From assembly GCA_904066235.2 (NCBI GenBank), contig CAJFCV020000006.1, forward strand, positions 6,820,001 through 6,884,000: 64,000 bases of DNA, in the 5' to 3' direction. Within the stretch, counting starts at the first letter, position 1. Each line of letters begins with the position of its first letter. The notes beneath the pieces are model-generated. The model saw only the letters and a list, made by a program, of their open reading frames with translations. It searched no databases and was not told where the DNA came from. This DNA is from Bursaphelenchus xylophilus (taxonomy: Eukaryota > Nematoda > Chromadorea > Rhabditida > Aphelenchoididae). The translations under genes and the position numbers were made by a program. Of this stretch, positions 14,689 to 26,413 are shown one piece after another.

Positions 14689-16130
14689 TTACAGATACTC
14701 GGACTTAATCATCCTTGTACACGAGTCGTCGCTTTGTGCTTCAGGGCTAACTGATCCAAGAGATCGATTATCCATTGGCGTACTACTTCCTGGACTGGCC
14801 GAATCTCTGATCGAGTTTGAGAAGTTGTCCTGAAAGGTGGTAGCGAAATCATTTGACATCCTATCCTTCCCTTGCTGACTTCGTCGATGCTTTGCTCGTG
14901 CATTTTGAAACCAGACCTGAAAAAAAGAACAGTTTTGTAGAAAGTGTAGACAAACCTGTAGAACTCTTTTGGTAAGCCCCGTTTTCTGAGCCAACTGTTT
15001 CAGATCTTTGGCATCTGGATTCTGATTGAGATTGAAATATGTCTTCATGGTCTTGAGTTGATGATGTTTAAAACTAGTCCGCATCCGTTTGGTTTTGCGA
15101 GTTCCGGAGAGAGCGGTATCTTTTTCCTCTAAAAGAAAGCATTCTTTGATTGTGCTAATTATTTTCCCCAGTGCCACTTCCTTTTTGCGCCCAAAACAAA
15201 GCCACCCAATTAGTAGGGGCCTACTGTAAAGTCCCTGGGGTCTCACCTGAATGGTCGTCACCTGTCCCTTCCATATAAGTCAACGTGGATTCGTTTTGAG
15301 ATCTCCGATTGGCTTTTAGCCGTTGATAAGACCTGATTGGGCTAGTTTTCCCGGCTTCCGTCTCCGCGGGATCACTTTGGGGTATTAATTTATCAAGATA
15401 AATTGGTTCAGGGGGACCGAATGCACTTGAATGGGCTAAATAAAACCGATTGTGAATCGAGCAAGATGGTTAACTCACATTCACAATATGCAATTCCATT
15501 TCCGACCAGAACATATCTGTCTCCAACTCGGAATGGTCGATTACACACAAAACAAACAAAACATTCAGCGTGATATGCCGTATTTCGAACGTTTATAAAG
15601 TATTCTCCGTTGTTTATGAAGCTCAAACAACGGTTGCAACGAAGTCCATACTTTCTGCAAAATCATGTCTTTACTATTTTCATTACGACTTATTCTCGAA
15701 GTGCTGTAATTAAACGATGACTTACGCTAAGTAATCTCTTCGACACCATAGATGATTGTCCTTGAAGAAACAAGTTGCCTCGTTCATCAAAGACTCTTGG
15801 CAAGCTGCACATTTGGCGCAATCCTCATGATAACTGTCCCCACCAATCAACAGAAAGGTTTTGTCATAAATATTACTGGAACAACAACAACATGGCGCTG
15901 AAAACATACACATATACGGTATTCCTAACTTTTTTAGCTACGGTAGTTGAGGATGATTTACCAGGCGAAGAAAGGGCGATCGGATTCTGGAGTGGAGTAA
16001 GAAATTGGGAAGAAGATAGCTGAAGGCGGAAGGGATCTATCAGGCTCTGGGCCGTTGACGGAAGAGAACAAACGATGGGAAGCTCGATCAAGGGATCTGA
16101 ACAATCCTCCAGCGCCCCGAAGAAGATCAT
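14689..16130 (-). CDS. ttx-3: LIM-homeodomain transcription factor, LHX2/LHX9/apterous class
   Basis: Nuclear DNA-binding factor, in animals of this class a neuronal identity regulator. The N-terminal exon encodes a Ser/Pro-rich stretch. LIM domain 1 begins with four consecutive TGT codons, giving C-x2-C-x17-H, and continues HEDCAKCAACQES...CRRDYL. LIM domain 2 is CNRCLSF...YHAECFVCFVCNRPF...YCE. A Ser/Thr linker follows, then the homeodomain TKRMRTSFKHHQLKTMKTYF...LTKRVLQVWFQNARAKHRR. This is nearly the LHX2/9 and Apterous homeodomain, with Q50 and WFQNARAKH. TTX-3 is the nematode member of that class, hence the symbol, assigned with moderate confidence. The start ATG at 16130 follows a TTTTTTCAG acceptor. 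The gene converges on the MOSPD-like gene. Confidence 0.9.
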
Positions 16131-18554
16131 GGCCTGAAAAAAGGGAAAGTTCTGATTTCAAACGAAAGCGACCGAGGGCGGGCGCGGGGCGGGATAATCC
16201 GTTACAACAACAGCTTTGCCTCTGAAACCAGCTCGCGTAACAGCTCGAATGACATTTGTCATGACCGGTCAAGAACTGCTCAGGTGCTGCCAAATCCGGG
16301 CCACTTGTGCCCCAGCAGGGTGTCAGAGCGCAAGCTGTAAATCGAAACCTTTGGCCTGGGCCTCAGCCGGCCACCGTAACCGGGACTCTTGAGTGCAAAC
16401 CGAGAACCCAAAGCGGGGGATTAACCGTTCTCGGGTGAACCTTTTCACGCACAGCCAGCGTCGTTCCAACGCTGATTCTCCCCGATCACACTTTCCTTGG
16501 ACAATCCCGGAAACTGCCAGTCTTGGCCACAAGTCAGAGCTCGGGAGGCGGGGTTTATTACTGTATTTCCACTCTTTTCAGAATTTGCCTTCAATCTGGC
16601 ACCGGATCCTCAAGGGATTTCTTTCGTATTAATAATTTCATTCGCTTTCGGAATAACTCTTACCTTTTTTGGTAAACGGTAATCTCACTTTGGTGTTGTA
16701 GACAGATTAATGAAATTTTCTAACCAAAAAAATTATGCTTTTTTATATGACAACGGAGCAGTGAGAAATGCAATTTATGACGATGACTTAAAATTTCTGC
16801 AAAACTTTATATGATAACTCTGTCGAAGACTATTGGATGTGACCGATAATCTCCTTTGTCAGTAGAGAGCGTGTTTACCTTGACCTCAATCTTTGTTCAA
16901 ACATGGATGTCTCGGATTCCACTTTTTCTTCCTTATACCGGTCATATATAACCTGTCCGTATTGAATTTACAGTACATTCAAAGCATTGTTGTCATAACA
17001 AAGATAGACTTTTGAAAACCGTATAAAAGATTAGGTTGTAGTTTGTTATTAGCCATATTTGTAATACTACAAACCCTTTTTTTGAAAGAACGGTGGGATT
17101 CGAAAACAAATACGGGGCCCGCGGGGCTTTGCTCTATCTCTCCGTTGGAACGGCGATTGAGTAACTGCGAACTGTTTATAGTCGCGCCATAAAGTCGCAA
17201 CTTCGCATACTTCTACGCAACGGTAGCAGAAAAATTAAAATTGAAAATTAAAAGGCGCGTCTGTCAGCGCAAAAAGTCCTTGGAATTTTCTGCGATTCAG
17301 CACTGTGCATGAACTCGAAAAAACATTTTACACCGTGCATCCGGCTCAAACAGCACAGTGCAATTTTGTTTTTTTGCTCTACGTCGCGCGCGATTTCCGT
17401 TTTTCAGCGACAGGCCCAATTTTTGGGCAATTCTCACAAGTCAGGACTTTTTGCGCCGACGTATTGTGTCTCAGCGGATAATTGAAAATTTTTAATTTTT
17501 GTTTCTAACCATGAATTAACTATGCTAATGGAATATGTTTCACGAGCTTCCTTCTTCTTTCGCTTTTGCGTCACGTCCCAATAAGTTCGGCTGACATGTT
17601 GAATGAAAAGTTCGGCCTTCATCTTTGCCTCACCTTCTGCATTCACTTCAACTGTAAAACCTGTCGTTATTTCGTATGGTACCGTTTGGTGTTTCGTGTA
17701 GATCGCCTAAAATTTCCCAGGATGTCGAGAAACAGCGTTAATTTTTCAAATTTATAAAACGAAATCATTAACGGGTTGTAAAATAGATGCATCGCATCTG
17801 TGTGATGTAAAAGGAACACATGTAGATCATAAAATAAAGACACCAAGGAGATTAAATGGTAAAACACACCTCGTTTAGGGATATCAAAGGGTAGCGGAGA
17901 AATGGTGACATCCAGACCATAGAAGAAAGTTTAAAGCGCTGGGCTTGAGCTCCTTATCAGACTTCCGTCCAGTACACCCGAGTGATCAGACGGGACCAGA
18001 AGCTGATAAGCACCCGGACCCAGAGCATTGGTGGCCAACTTTTCGGACAAGACCGACGGAATTAAGCGAAGGCCCAGGGCGGCCGAGGTCTACGGCCAGC
18101 CGGTTGCACTTGTTTTCTCGTTGAATGTGCTAATTCGGCGCGCGGAGAAGAGGACGTCGAAGAAGGACTTGGCCATTTTGCCTCAGGAGCTGTCCTATTA
18201 TGGGCTTGAATGGAAGGACTTTGGCCAAGTCTTCAACCTTTTCTACACTTCTTATTTCATTCTCGGCGCACTTTTTCCAAGCCTTTAGCCGTCCCAATCC
18301 TGCCCCCCCCCCCCCATTTCAACTTTCTTGCGCGGCCTTCTGACTCATCCTCCGCAAATGGCACGACTCTTAATGTAAAACAGCCCACTTAATTTCAACG
18401 AATTTACTTATAGACCCGTTTCCTTAAAAGGCTACAAAGAGAGGCATTAAAAAAAGCTGGAAATAGAAGCCCTGTGTGTTGGAAGGATTCCTGCAACCCT
18501 GGTGTTATTGAACCTTCAGGGCATGTTCAAACCATGGAAACAAGAAGAATTACA
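16131..18554. other. Large intergenic region upstream of the LIM-homeobox gene
   Basis: About 2.4 kb with no convincing gene. Its left part (16140-16540) is GC-richer than the rest and may hold promoter or enhancer sequence for the LIM-homeobox gene, whose start lies at its edge. It contains the inverted-repeat element at 17230-17502 and a run of 13 cytosines near 18303-18316. Open frames at 17434-17646 (-) and 18028-18288 (+) show no family resemblance. Confidence 0.4.
17230..17502. mobile_element. MITE-like inverted-repeat element, family C
   Basis: The left arm (17230-17281) and the reverse complement of the right arm (17434-17500) share AAAAATTAAAA, a TTGAAAATTA-like block, and GCGCAAAAAGTCCT. 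The centre is non-coding and contains GC-rich words such as GTCGCGCGCGA. The structure is that of a small non-autonomous DNA transposon; no other copy was noticed in this window. Confidence 0.6.
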
Positions 18555-19484
18555 TCATGTTTTGAAGCTATTGTTGAACTTGCTAAGGAAGGCACTGGTC
18601 ATGCCGATACAACGAATCTCGTGTTGATTTGCAGAATTGTAGGAAACTGTGACTCTAGGAACATTTTAATCAAAACAAATAGAGATTTACCTCGAGAGGG
18701 AAGACTGGGCTGACCCGTGGAAACCTTGATCATCCGAATAAACGTGGAGCTCCCCAGACTCTTCAGTCGAATCGGGCAAAGGCTGCGATTCGCTGTATGG
18801 GAATACCTGTGGACAATGTTAATACATTTCGTATATCTTACTGTAAGAGAGGATTCTCTTTGATTCAGCGACAGTTTTAACTGTTGATTTGTCCATTTAC
18901 TGGCATCTGTGTTCTGCCATTGTTCATCAGGCCCGGAGATTCTTGAGGACATTGAACTTGCATGAACCATTCGATCTGCCTCTCCGCAACAATCAAGGAC
19001 ACTTGTGCACCCTAAAGATCCGGTTATTTGTGATTGCTTTACCTGGAGCTGTGTGAATAACAGATGTCCCAATAACAGATTGACCCATTTCAGTCATCAG
19101 ATTTGTCTCCAAAGAGTACTGTATTGCTTGAATCAGATAAGGGATTCCTCTGATGCTTTTCATTAAAGTTTCCGTAGCATCTTGATGAATTTGTTTGTCT
19201 TTTTCGCCTTTCTCCATTTTTGTTACATCCAATACCCCAATTAAAGCCAGTTGTCCTTTTCTGATATGAAATTTCCGTCTCTTGGACCAAAATCTGAACC
19301 ATGTGGGGATCAGATTCAACCAGAAAAGCATAGCCAATAAGATCAGCCCCAATCCAATTGCGATGAATGCAAAGTCCAGGGAAGTTGGAAACATAATCTG
19401 GAGCAGGGCAAAGCACAGTCCTACCAAGAAAAATGCCATCCCAAGAAGACCAAACAGAAAGACGACCAACGCAGCTGACGACAT
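18555..19484 (-). CDS. Unrecognised membrane protein with N-terminal hydrophobic segments
   Basis: Four exons give about 285 residues. The N-terminus is strongly hydrophobic and carries at least two membrane segments: ALVVFLFGLLGMAFFLVGLC and FAFIAIGLGLILLAMLFWL. A basic patch (FWSKRRKFHIRKGQ) follows, consistent with a cytoplasmic face. The remaining 200 residues are polar, with a Ser/Asn/Gln-rich stretch. Introns are very short; the one at about 19012-19042 is 31 nt (GTAAAG...TTTAG). The last exon (after about 18655) is less certain because it rests on one phase-compatible acceptor. I do not recognise the family. It may be nematode-specific. Confidence 0.6.
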
Positions 19485-20655
19485 CTACCAGAACAGTAGG
19501 AGAGAGAGATCGGTCCTAGAAGTAAGTTTGGATGAAAGAACATTAGAAATGTCAGAAAAGGTGACAATACGTCAACCAAATACTAGATGCAGAGAACGCG
19601 GAAGTTGGAAATAAATTTTGATCAAAGAGTGAAAAAAACAAAGTGTAATTTAAAAGAAAATAAGTAATTCAAATAAAGACATAAGCGTCTGCTTAGTCTT
19701 GAAGATCGTTTGAATCAAATCCTGGGGGAAAACAAAAAACTTGGAGGGTAAAATATCTAATCAAAACATAATCGCGCATTAAACAGTTTGACTGAGTGAG
19801 GTCCACAACAACCAAACCTCCAGGAATTAGCCGCACCAGTCCAGACTGCTGAAACCAGAGCCCAAACAGTTCCGGCGAGAGTGGGAAGCCGTGGAGGAAG
19901 AGTCCAGTCTACACGGCCAGGATAAAAAATTCCTCTGGTGGAACTCGAGCTGTCGTGCCGGGGATGAACTAACGTTAATTAAAATTGAGAGCGCGAAAAG
20001 CCGTGTAGGGCTCAGATATACGGTGACAAGAAGTCGGCAGAAAATGAAGAAATTGCCGGGGGCAAACACACATCAAGGTGAGCAAGCAACTTGCTGCTGC
20101 GTATTGGATTCCCAAACACGCAATCCAGATCCATTACTTCCCGACGGCCTCTCTTTTAGCCGGACTAACTTGATTAGTCTCTGCGGAACAAGCATTCTTA
20201 CCCTTGAACAATACGATTAACAGACTACAACTCTCTTCCAAGTTACCGTAAGTTTAAATAAACATTGCGCTCAAACCCCAGCTTCGATAACTTCTACATA
20301 CATTTACATATCTTGGAGAAACACAACTGAAAGTGGTAACATTTTTGTGGCTTTGATGACTTTGTTCTCTCCTCAGATTTGATTCCGCTTGAATAAACCG
20401 ATCCATGCCTAATGATTTGTGTTATAATATCATACACATCCTGTAAGGAAGCAGACTCGGACGGGAAGCGGTAAATGAGGCGTCGAGGCCGGAAAGTAAT
20501 TCAGAGTTTTGCGGCCTAAAAAGGAGGCCCTGAGGCGTTTCCCGCCACTCTCGGCTGATTTATTCCGAGACCATTCCCTGAGGCTGATTGATGACTTTTT
20601 GTGTAATGGCCTCGAGATAAAGGACTCTCGGATCGGCAGCCATTAAGGTCTCCCC
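19485..20655. promoter_or_regulatory. Intergenic region between two divergent genes
   Basis: About 1.2 kb between the unrecognised membrane protein (-) and the sushi-domain gene (+). Open frames on both strands around 19830-20220 resemble nothing known. A GC-rich block at about 20455-20560 lies just upstream of the sushi gene and may be part of its promoter. Confidence 0.35.
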
Positions 20656-23600
20656 ATGCATTCCGTTTTTTGCCTCCTTCTTTTAATTATTTATTTTGTG
20701 AATTGGTCCCTTCCGGCTACTATTAAATGCTCCCAGCCGAGTCTAAATCCTCGGCCCAGACATTGCAGAAAGTCCTGTAAGAATGATGAGAACTGTAAGA
20801 GATCAAACAAGAGATGTCTTTGTGATGGGGAATGTGGATTGAGTTGTGTAAATCCAAGTGAGTAGGGGGGAATACAGAGTCGTTCATTCCATTTGTGGTT
20901 TCAGCGGCCACTTGTCATCCGCTTTTGGATATTCGCAATGGGTTTGTTAGAGTTCCCAGCGAATTCTTATTTGACTCCAATGCCGAGTATGGTTGCAACG
21001 AAGGGTTTGTTCTTGTTGGCCCATCACAACGAAGATGTCAAGGTAATCGAGAATGGAGTGGAGCTAAACCAACCTGTCGGCTTCAAAGTAAGTATCGCCT
21101 TACGTATTAAACCCACTTTTGATTACTTTTCCTACCAATATTCAGCTAAATGTGGACCCCCTCCGGAAATACCATATGCCAGACATTATGGAACGGCAAT
21201 AAATGGACAGTACGAATTGAATGACCAAGTTCCATACAATTGTGTAAACGGATATGTACAGACCTCAACAGGATCAGGGGAACCAATAGCAAAGTGTTTA
21301 CTCAATCGGAAGAACGTGGCCCAGTGGTACGGCCCCGACATTAAATGCAATGGTAATCTCTATACCAATTTATTCACGTGCCTAGCCCAGTCATGTCCCG
21401 ATCCCGGAGTCCCATTGAATGGATTTCGAACAGGAGATCTTTTCCAGTACCCCCACAATATTGAATTCTCCTGCAGCGCCGGGTTTCGTCTGGTTGGCTC
21501 GGCTTATAGAACATGTACAAGTAAAGGGGAGTGGACAGGGCAAACAGCCATCTGCAAACGTAGGAATCAGTGAATTAAATTTTATGAATTCAGCCACGGA
21601 GTGTCAAAGACCGGCGGACCCATTGCATGGCACAGTCCTCGGCAGTTCCTTGACCTATCAATCGATGGTTACTTACTCTTGCAATGAAGGCTACCGATTA
21701 GTGGGTCAAGTTCAACGAATTTGCTTGGCCGAAGGTGTCTGGGCTGGTCAGGAGCCTCGGTGTGAAGGTAAAGACGATTGATTTGTTGATCTCGACCTTT
21801 AGAAATAAGATGCCCGCCACTTCCAGTTCTCCATAATGGATATATTGAAGGAGAAGAGACCAATTTTGGAGCAATCGTTGTTTTCAGATGTCTCGAAGCA
21901 ATGAGTCATGTGGGTGCTCCTTATGCCAAATGTGAAGAGTCTGGCCAATGGAGCCACATGCCTCCTAAATGTCTGGCCGGATGTAAAATACCGGCCATCA
22001 CCAGTGGTCGGATCAATAACCATGAAGAAGGAGAGCACATTTCCCATGGTTCGGAGCTTCTCATCCAATGTAATCCAAAGCACGAAACGAGATCTGGTGC
22101 TCAGATTGTGTGCAATAATGGGACCTGGTCTCATATTCCACAATGCATCCCCTGTAAGCAAAACAATTCTCTCTAAAGTCTTCTTTCAGTGAGATGCAGA
22201 TCTTGGCCTCCTCGGGTGTCTAACAGTCATGTAATGTTTACCAAATCCAATCACGGCACCATTGCCAAGTATTATTGTAGACATGGCTACCGTCCCTCCA
22301 CTCCCGGGAACCAAGTTAAATGTCTTTATGGCCAGTGGAACCGAGAAGGCCCCCCTTTCAGATGCTTAGCCAGTGAGTTTTCCTTTGACTGTTCTACATC
22401 TGACTTAGTGTCCTGTGAGCATCCAAGTAAAGTATACGGTAATCTGCAAGGAGGCCAGATAATGCTAGAGGGGCAGATGGGGGCTTATGACTTTGCTGAT
22501 TATATTCATCGAGTGCCTGAGGGCAGAGCAATCAGCTTTTCTTGTCATAAAGGGAATCTTTTGATTGGTAGGTGATAGAAGAAGAAAAGCAACTCATAGG
22601 ACCTCCAAAAGCATCTTGTGCCAATGGATTGTGGAGACCAACGATAAAACCAAAATGTGTATCGCAACGACATCCTGACATGGAGGGGACAATTATCTGG
22701 GCTAGGAAGAAAAGAAGTATTACTGAATGTCCGGCCATAAATTCTGATGATACCAGAGAAGTGACAATAAAAGGACAACATATACAAGTAAGCAAAGTAA
22801 AAAATAGGCATTATATTCACCTCTAGGTGAAATGCAACAAAGGATACAGGAATATGGTGATCACATCAAAGTGCATTAACAAGGAATGGAAACCTGAGAT
22901 AAAAGAATGCGAAAGAAGTAAGATTTTATCCGATAAATAACTTTTGTCATCAAATCCTAATGAATTAATTCATGAAAAAATTAAAGAAAGATGTAAAGTC
23001 CCTTCGAGACTACATGCCTTTTTTGTAAGTCCAAAAGACGGGAAGATCCTGGGATCTGGAGAGACCTTTGAAGAGCCGTTGACCCTTATCTGTCTTCAAG
23101 GATTTCATCCCCAAGGATCGACGAAGATGACTTGTTCCGATGGGAAGATTATTAATCCCCCAGGCTTTTGTGTACCCAGTAAGTACTTAAGACATTACTT
23201 AATTTTATTATAGAGCCTTGTCCTCTTTTGCAAATTCCTTATGGAATCTATTTGAATGCGAGTGTTGAGAAGATTGATCATGATCAATCGGTTGTGCTTA
23301 GCTGTGGAGGGAATACGATGGAAATTGGATGCAAATACGGAGAGTTGGAGCCTCAGCCAGTCTGTGATGGTTTGTAAGACATGTTCCTTCATTCCTCAAA
23401 TTGGTCTTTTGTTAATTCTTAGTTTACAAATACAGTTACAATACCTCTTATATAATCATAGACGAATTGCAGCTCCGAAGATGGTCAAAGTCTCACATTG
23501 TGACAGGCCAGAGGTTCAAACAAAGCCAGCAGAGATCTATTACTTGTCCGAGAATGATTCGAAGGATAAGGTCCATCTCAACTTTGATCGATCCATCTTC

Positions 23601-25696
23601 CCAAACGGTACTATTATGCATTTTGGATGCGATTCTACAGAAGAAGAGGCCGCTGCCATTAGATGTGAAAACGGAGAATGGATAAGTTTATTGGGAGAAT
23701 GTGTGAAAACAAGCACTGTGGGGGTGGAGAAGATCGACTCTTCCTTGTGTATGACCCCCAAAATGGAGAACGGGAAGACTGTCAGCAATGTCCCCAACTG
23801 GGCCACGTTGAAACATCCCGTTTTCTTTCCACATGGATCATCTTTAATAGTAAGTAGATCAGAAAGTAATGAAAGAGCAGGTTTCGTGTTCCCAAACAGA
23901 AATATATGATAGATTTGAAGAATGGAAGTGTCGGAGGGGGAAGTGGCACAAAAAAGGATTCATAAATTGCCCGACAAGTAAGTCCAATCACTAGATTAAT
24001 CACCATTTCAGCGAACATTTGTGAATTCAAGGTCGACACATCTTCCAAATTAAATGTCTTCTTCGATCAGGGACGAGATTATGTATATTTTAACAGTAAA
24101 TTCCCAGGTGAGAAGCTCGAATTACTCTATTACAGTATTAATCAGAACGTTCCCGGCTCTTATTCAGCTGCAAAGATCACTTTATGTCCAAATTAAGAGG
24201 CCCAGTTTCTGCCGAATGTAAGGCCGGAGAATGGTCTCCGAGTATACCGTACTGTAACTCATTGGATGTTCTCAATCAGAAAGGTATGACACGAATCATC
24301 TTCTTAATTATATCACCTTCCTTTTAGGTGATTCCCCTGCAATTTATTTCCGTGTGGATAAAGGAAACTTCTTTATAACGCCTGTCGGGACATTGTTAGT
24401 AAACAGGTCCACAACTGTCCATTTGTATTGTTTTTATCCCAGATCTGGTTCCGAGAGCCCACAATGGGTAACAATTTTTAATCAAAGAAAAGATTTTATT
24501 TGCAGGAAAGTTCTTCCCCTTATCGCAGTTATCCCCAAAGATGGGTGAAGGGTGTTCATCCAGAATTTAAAGAGGCTGATGCTCTTGAAGTAAGTTGATC
24601 TTTAAAAGTCATCCCTCTTAGCTATTGATAACTGTCGCCCAGCCGGAGGACAACAGTATCTTCTACTGCATCCTCCCAAATCATCAACGTTCTGGAGTCA
24701 GATTGGAAGTGGCTGATCATACATGTCGTCCCATCTACAATACGTCTTCCCTGAGAGTTCATTCTTCAGTTAAATCTACCTTTCCTGGGGGCATTATTCA
24801 TTTCTCTTGTGTCAATGGCTACGAACTTAAAGGGCCGAGAAGTGTGACCTGTCTGGAAGGGGGAAGTTGGTCGCATTTCCCTCCTAATTGTCAAGGTAAA
24901 CTAAAACAACCGGAAAAATATTTTTTTTTACCAAACACTAGTGATTACAATCCCATTTACAGTCAAATTATGCCCTCCTTTGGTCATCGAAGATCCAAAA
25001 TTGACATGTGCTGTGACATCTCACAAGTTTGGAGGGATCGCCCAGTGTAATTGTGCTGTAGGATTTGTTTTGAATGGATCAAATGCATTGCATTGTTCTG
25101 ATACAAGTCAATGGAGTGATCCGGTTCCTAGCTGCAAGAGTAAGAAAAATAATTTAAAATTTCAACCTGCGGAAACAAAAAAATTTTACAAGGAAAGTAT
25201 TTACTTTTATGGGTTATACTATGTCCCGTCTAAAAGTAGGATCCCCCATAAAAGTGCTTTGTTTTCAGAGATCTTGTGTCCGAAGCCACCAATCCCAGAG
25301 AATGGATTTGTCTTCGATGCCAGGAATGTTCCGCTCGAAGATTTAAAGTCGAATTACTCTGCGGGTACTGTAATTATATTCGGTTGTAAGCCCGGTTTCA
25401 TGGTCTCAGGCACTGATTTCATCGTCTGTGAGAAGTCCGGAATTTGGTCTCATCTCCAAACTGAATGCAATGCCTATTGTAAATATCCTCAAACCACTCC
25501 AGAAGTAATGTCTACACAGCCCAGACGTGATTACTACTTAACTGGAGAGAAGATTGTCTTTATTTGTAAGAGTAATCAGCTCAGATTAAGGTCGGAGAAT
25601 GTTCTGGAATGTCTGAACGATGGCCAATGGTCCAGATCTGCTCCAACTTGTGTCCAGAGAAGACGGAATGGGAATAACACTGACCTTTTCAAGTAG
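20656..25696 (+). CDS. Secreted WAP/sushi/Ig protein: LEV-9/Hasp-like N-terminus, Hig-like C-terminus
   Basis: Twenty-one exons splice to 1,359 residues with phases agreeing throughout. After a signal peptide comes an eight-cysteine WAP domain ([11 protein letters not shown]...CLCDGEC), then eight sushi/CCP domains, mostly one per exon. This is the domain layout known for C. elegans LEV-9 and Drosophila Hasp, extracellular scaffolds that organise cholinergic synapses. A furin-type site, RKKR (22704-22715), follows CCP8; LEV-9 is known to be processed near its C-terminus. The frame then continues through about six divergent CCP-like units. An Ig-like domain follows (about 24360-24720; TVHLYCFYP...PQW...DNSIFYC), then four clear CCPs, the arrangement of Drosophila Hikaru genki. 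No second signal peptide or internal stop is visible. It could be two genes misjoined by my splicing. Function is inferred from domain order only. Confidence 0.85.
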
Positions 25697-26413
25697 TTGT
25701 GATATAAAGAATACCGTAGTTGTTTTGAGTTATCTTTTGCATGGGAATGGCGTTTAATCCGGGTCAGTTCGCAAAATATTAGCCCAGTTTGAGCTTGCTT
25801 TGACTCGCCGAAACAGGTGTGCCGGTTTTCTGTGCGTAAAATGATTTTAATTAGGGTCACTCCCTCATTAAGACATCGCCGCAAAGGAATTAATAAACTC
25901 CCCTTGCGCAATCCCGAGAATTGTGTTTCAGATGACCGGTCGAATGCTTACGGAAATTATTCTTTGATTTAAATTCATCGATCAGAACACATGAAAAATT
26001 AGAGCAAATATCTGAAATTCTAGTATGTGTTATAGTAGTGTAAAACGATGCAAAGATATATGCATTTAAGATCTGAATCGAACTCCTCATTACTTTCAAA
26101 CTCTTTTATGGCCCTTTCCTTTATAAAAACTCGGTCTCTTTGCTGATCATCACTTCCATCAAAGACGCCGCTCTTTTTTGTCGATTCCGAGAAGGAGATC
26201 AACAACTCCGGGGGTCTAATTAGCCGGTGTGAAAAAACCGCGTTTATGTTCTGATGTCCTGATAAGCCTGTTCCAGGTACTTGGTGACCTTGAGCAAGTC
26301 TATTCCATAGCCCATTAAAACAGAGTAAGTGAGATCGAGCAAGAAATCTGTTTATTCGACACGCTTCGATGGTAACCGGACAATTTTTTCTGTTCAGATA
26401 TTATTTATGATCT
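25697..26413. other. Convergent intergenic region
   Basis: About 700 bp between the stop codons of the sushi gene (+) and the lin-32-like gene (-). It presumably holds both 3' UTRs. A small minus-strand frame near 26240-26310 has no splice acceptor before its ATG. I see no convincing gene or RNA here. Confidence 0.4.

Noticed and set aside
17434..17646. Minus-strand 70-codon frame rich in charged residues
   Set aside because: It overlaps the family C repeat arm and has no supporting exons.
18028..18288. Plus-strand 86-codon frame in the intergenic region
   Set aside because: No family resemblance, no splice context and mixed composition; probably chance.
26239..26310. Minus-strand frame MGYGIDLLKVTKYLEQAY resembling bHLH helix 2 downstream of lin-32
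   Set aside because: No splice acceptor precedes it, and the true helix 2 exon (26527-26414) was found with matching phase and the LSKFETLQMAQ signature.
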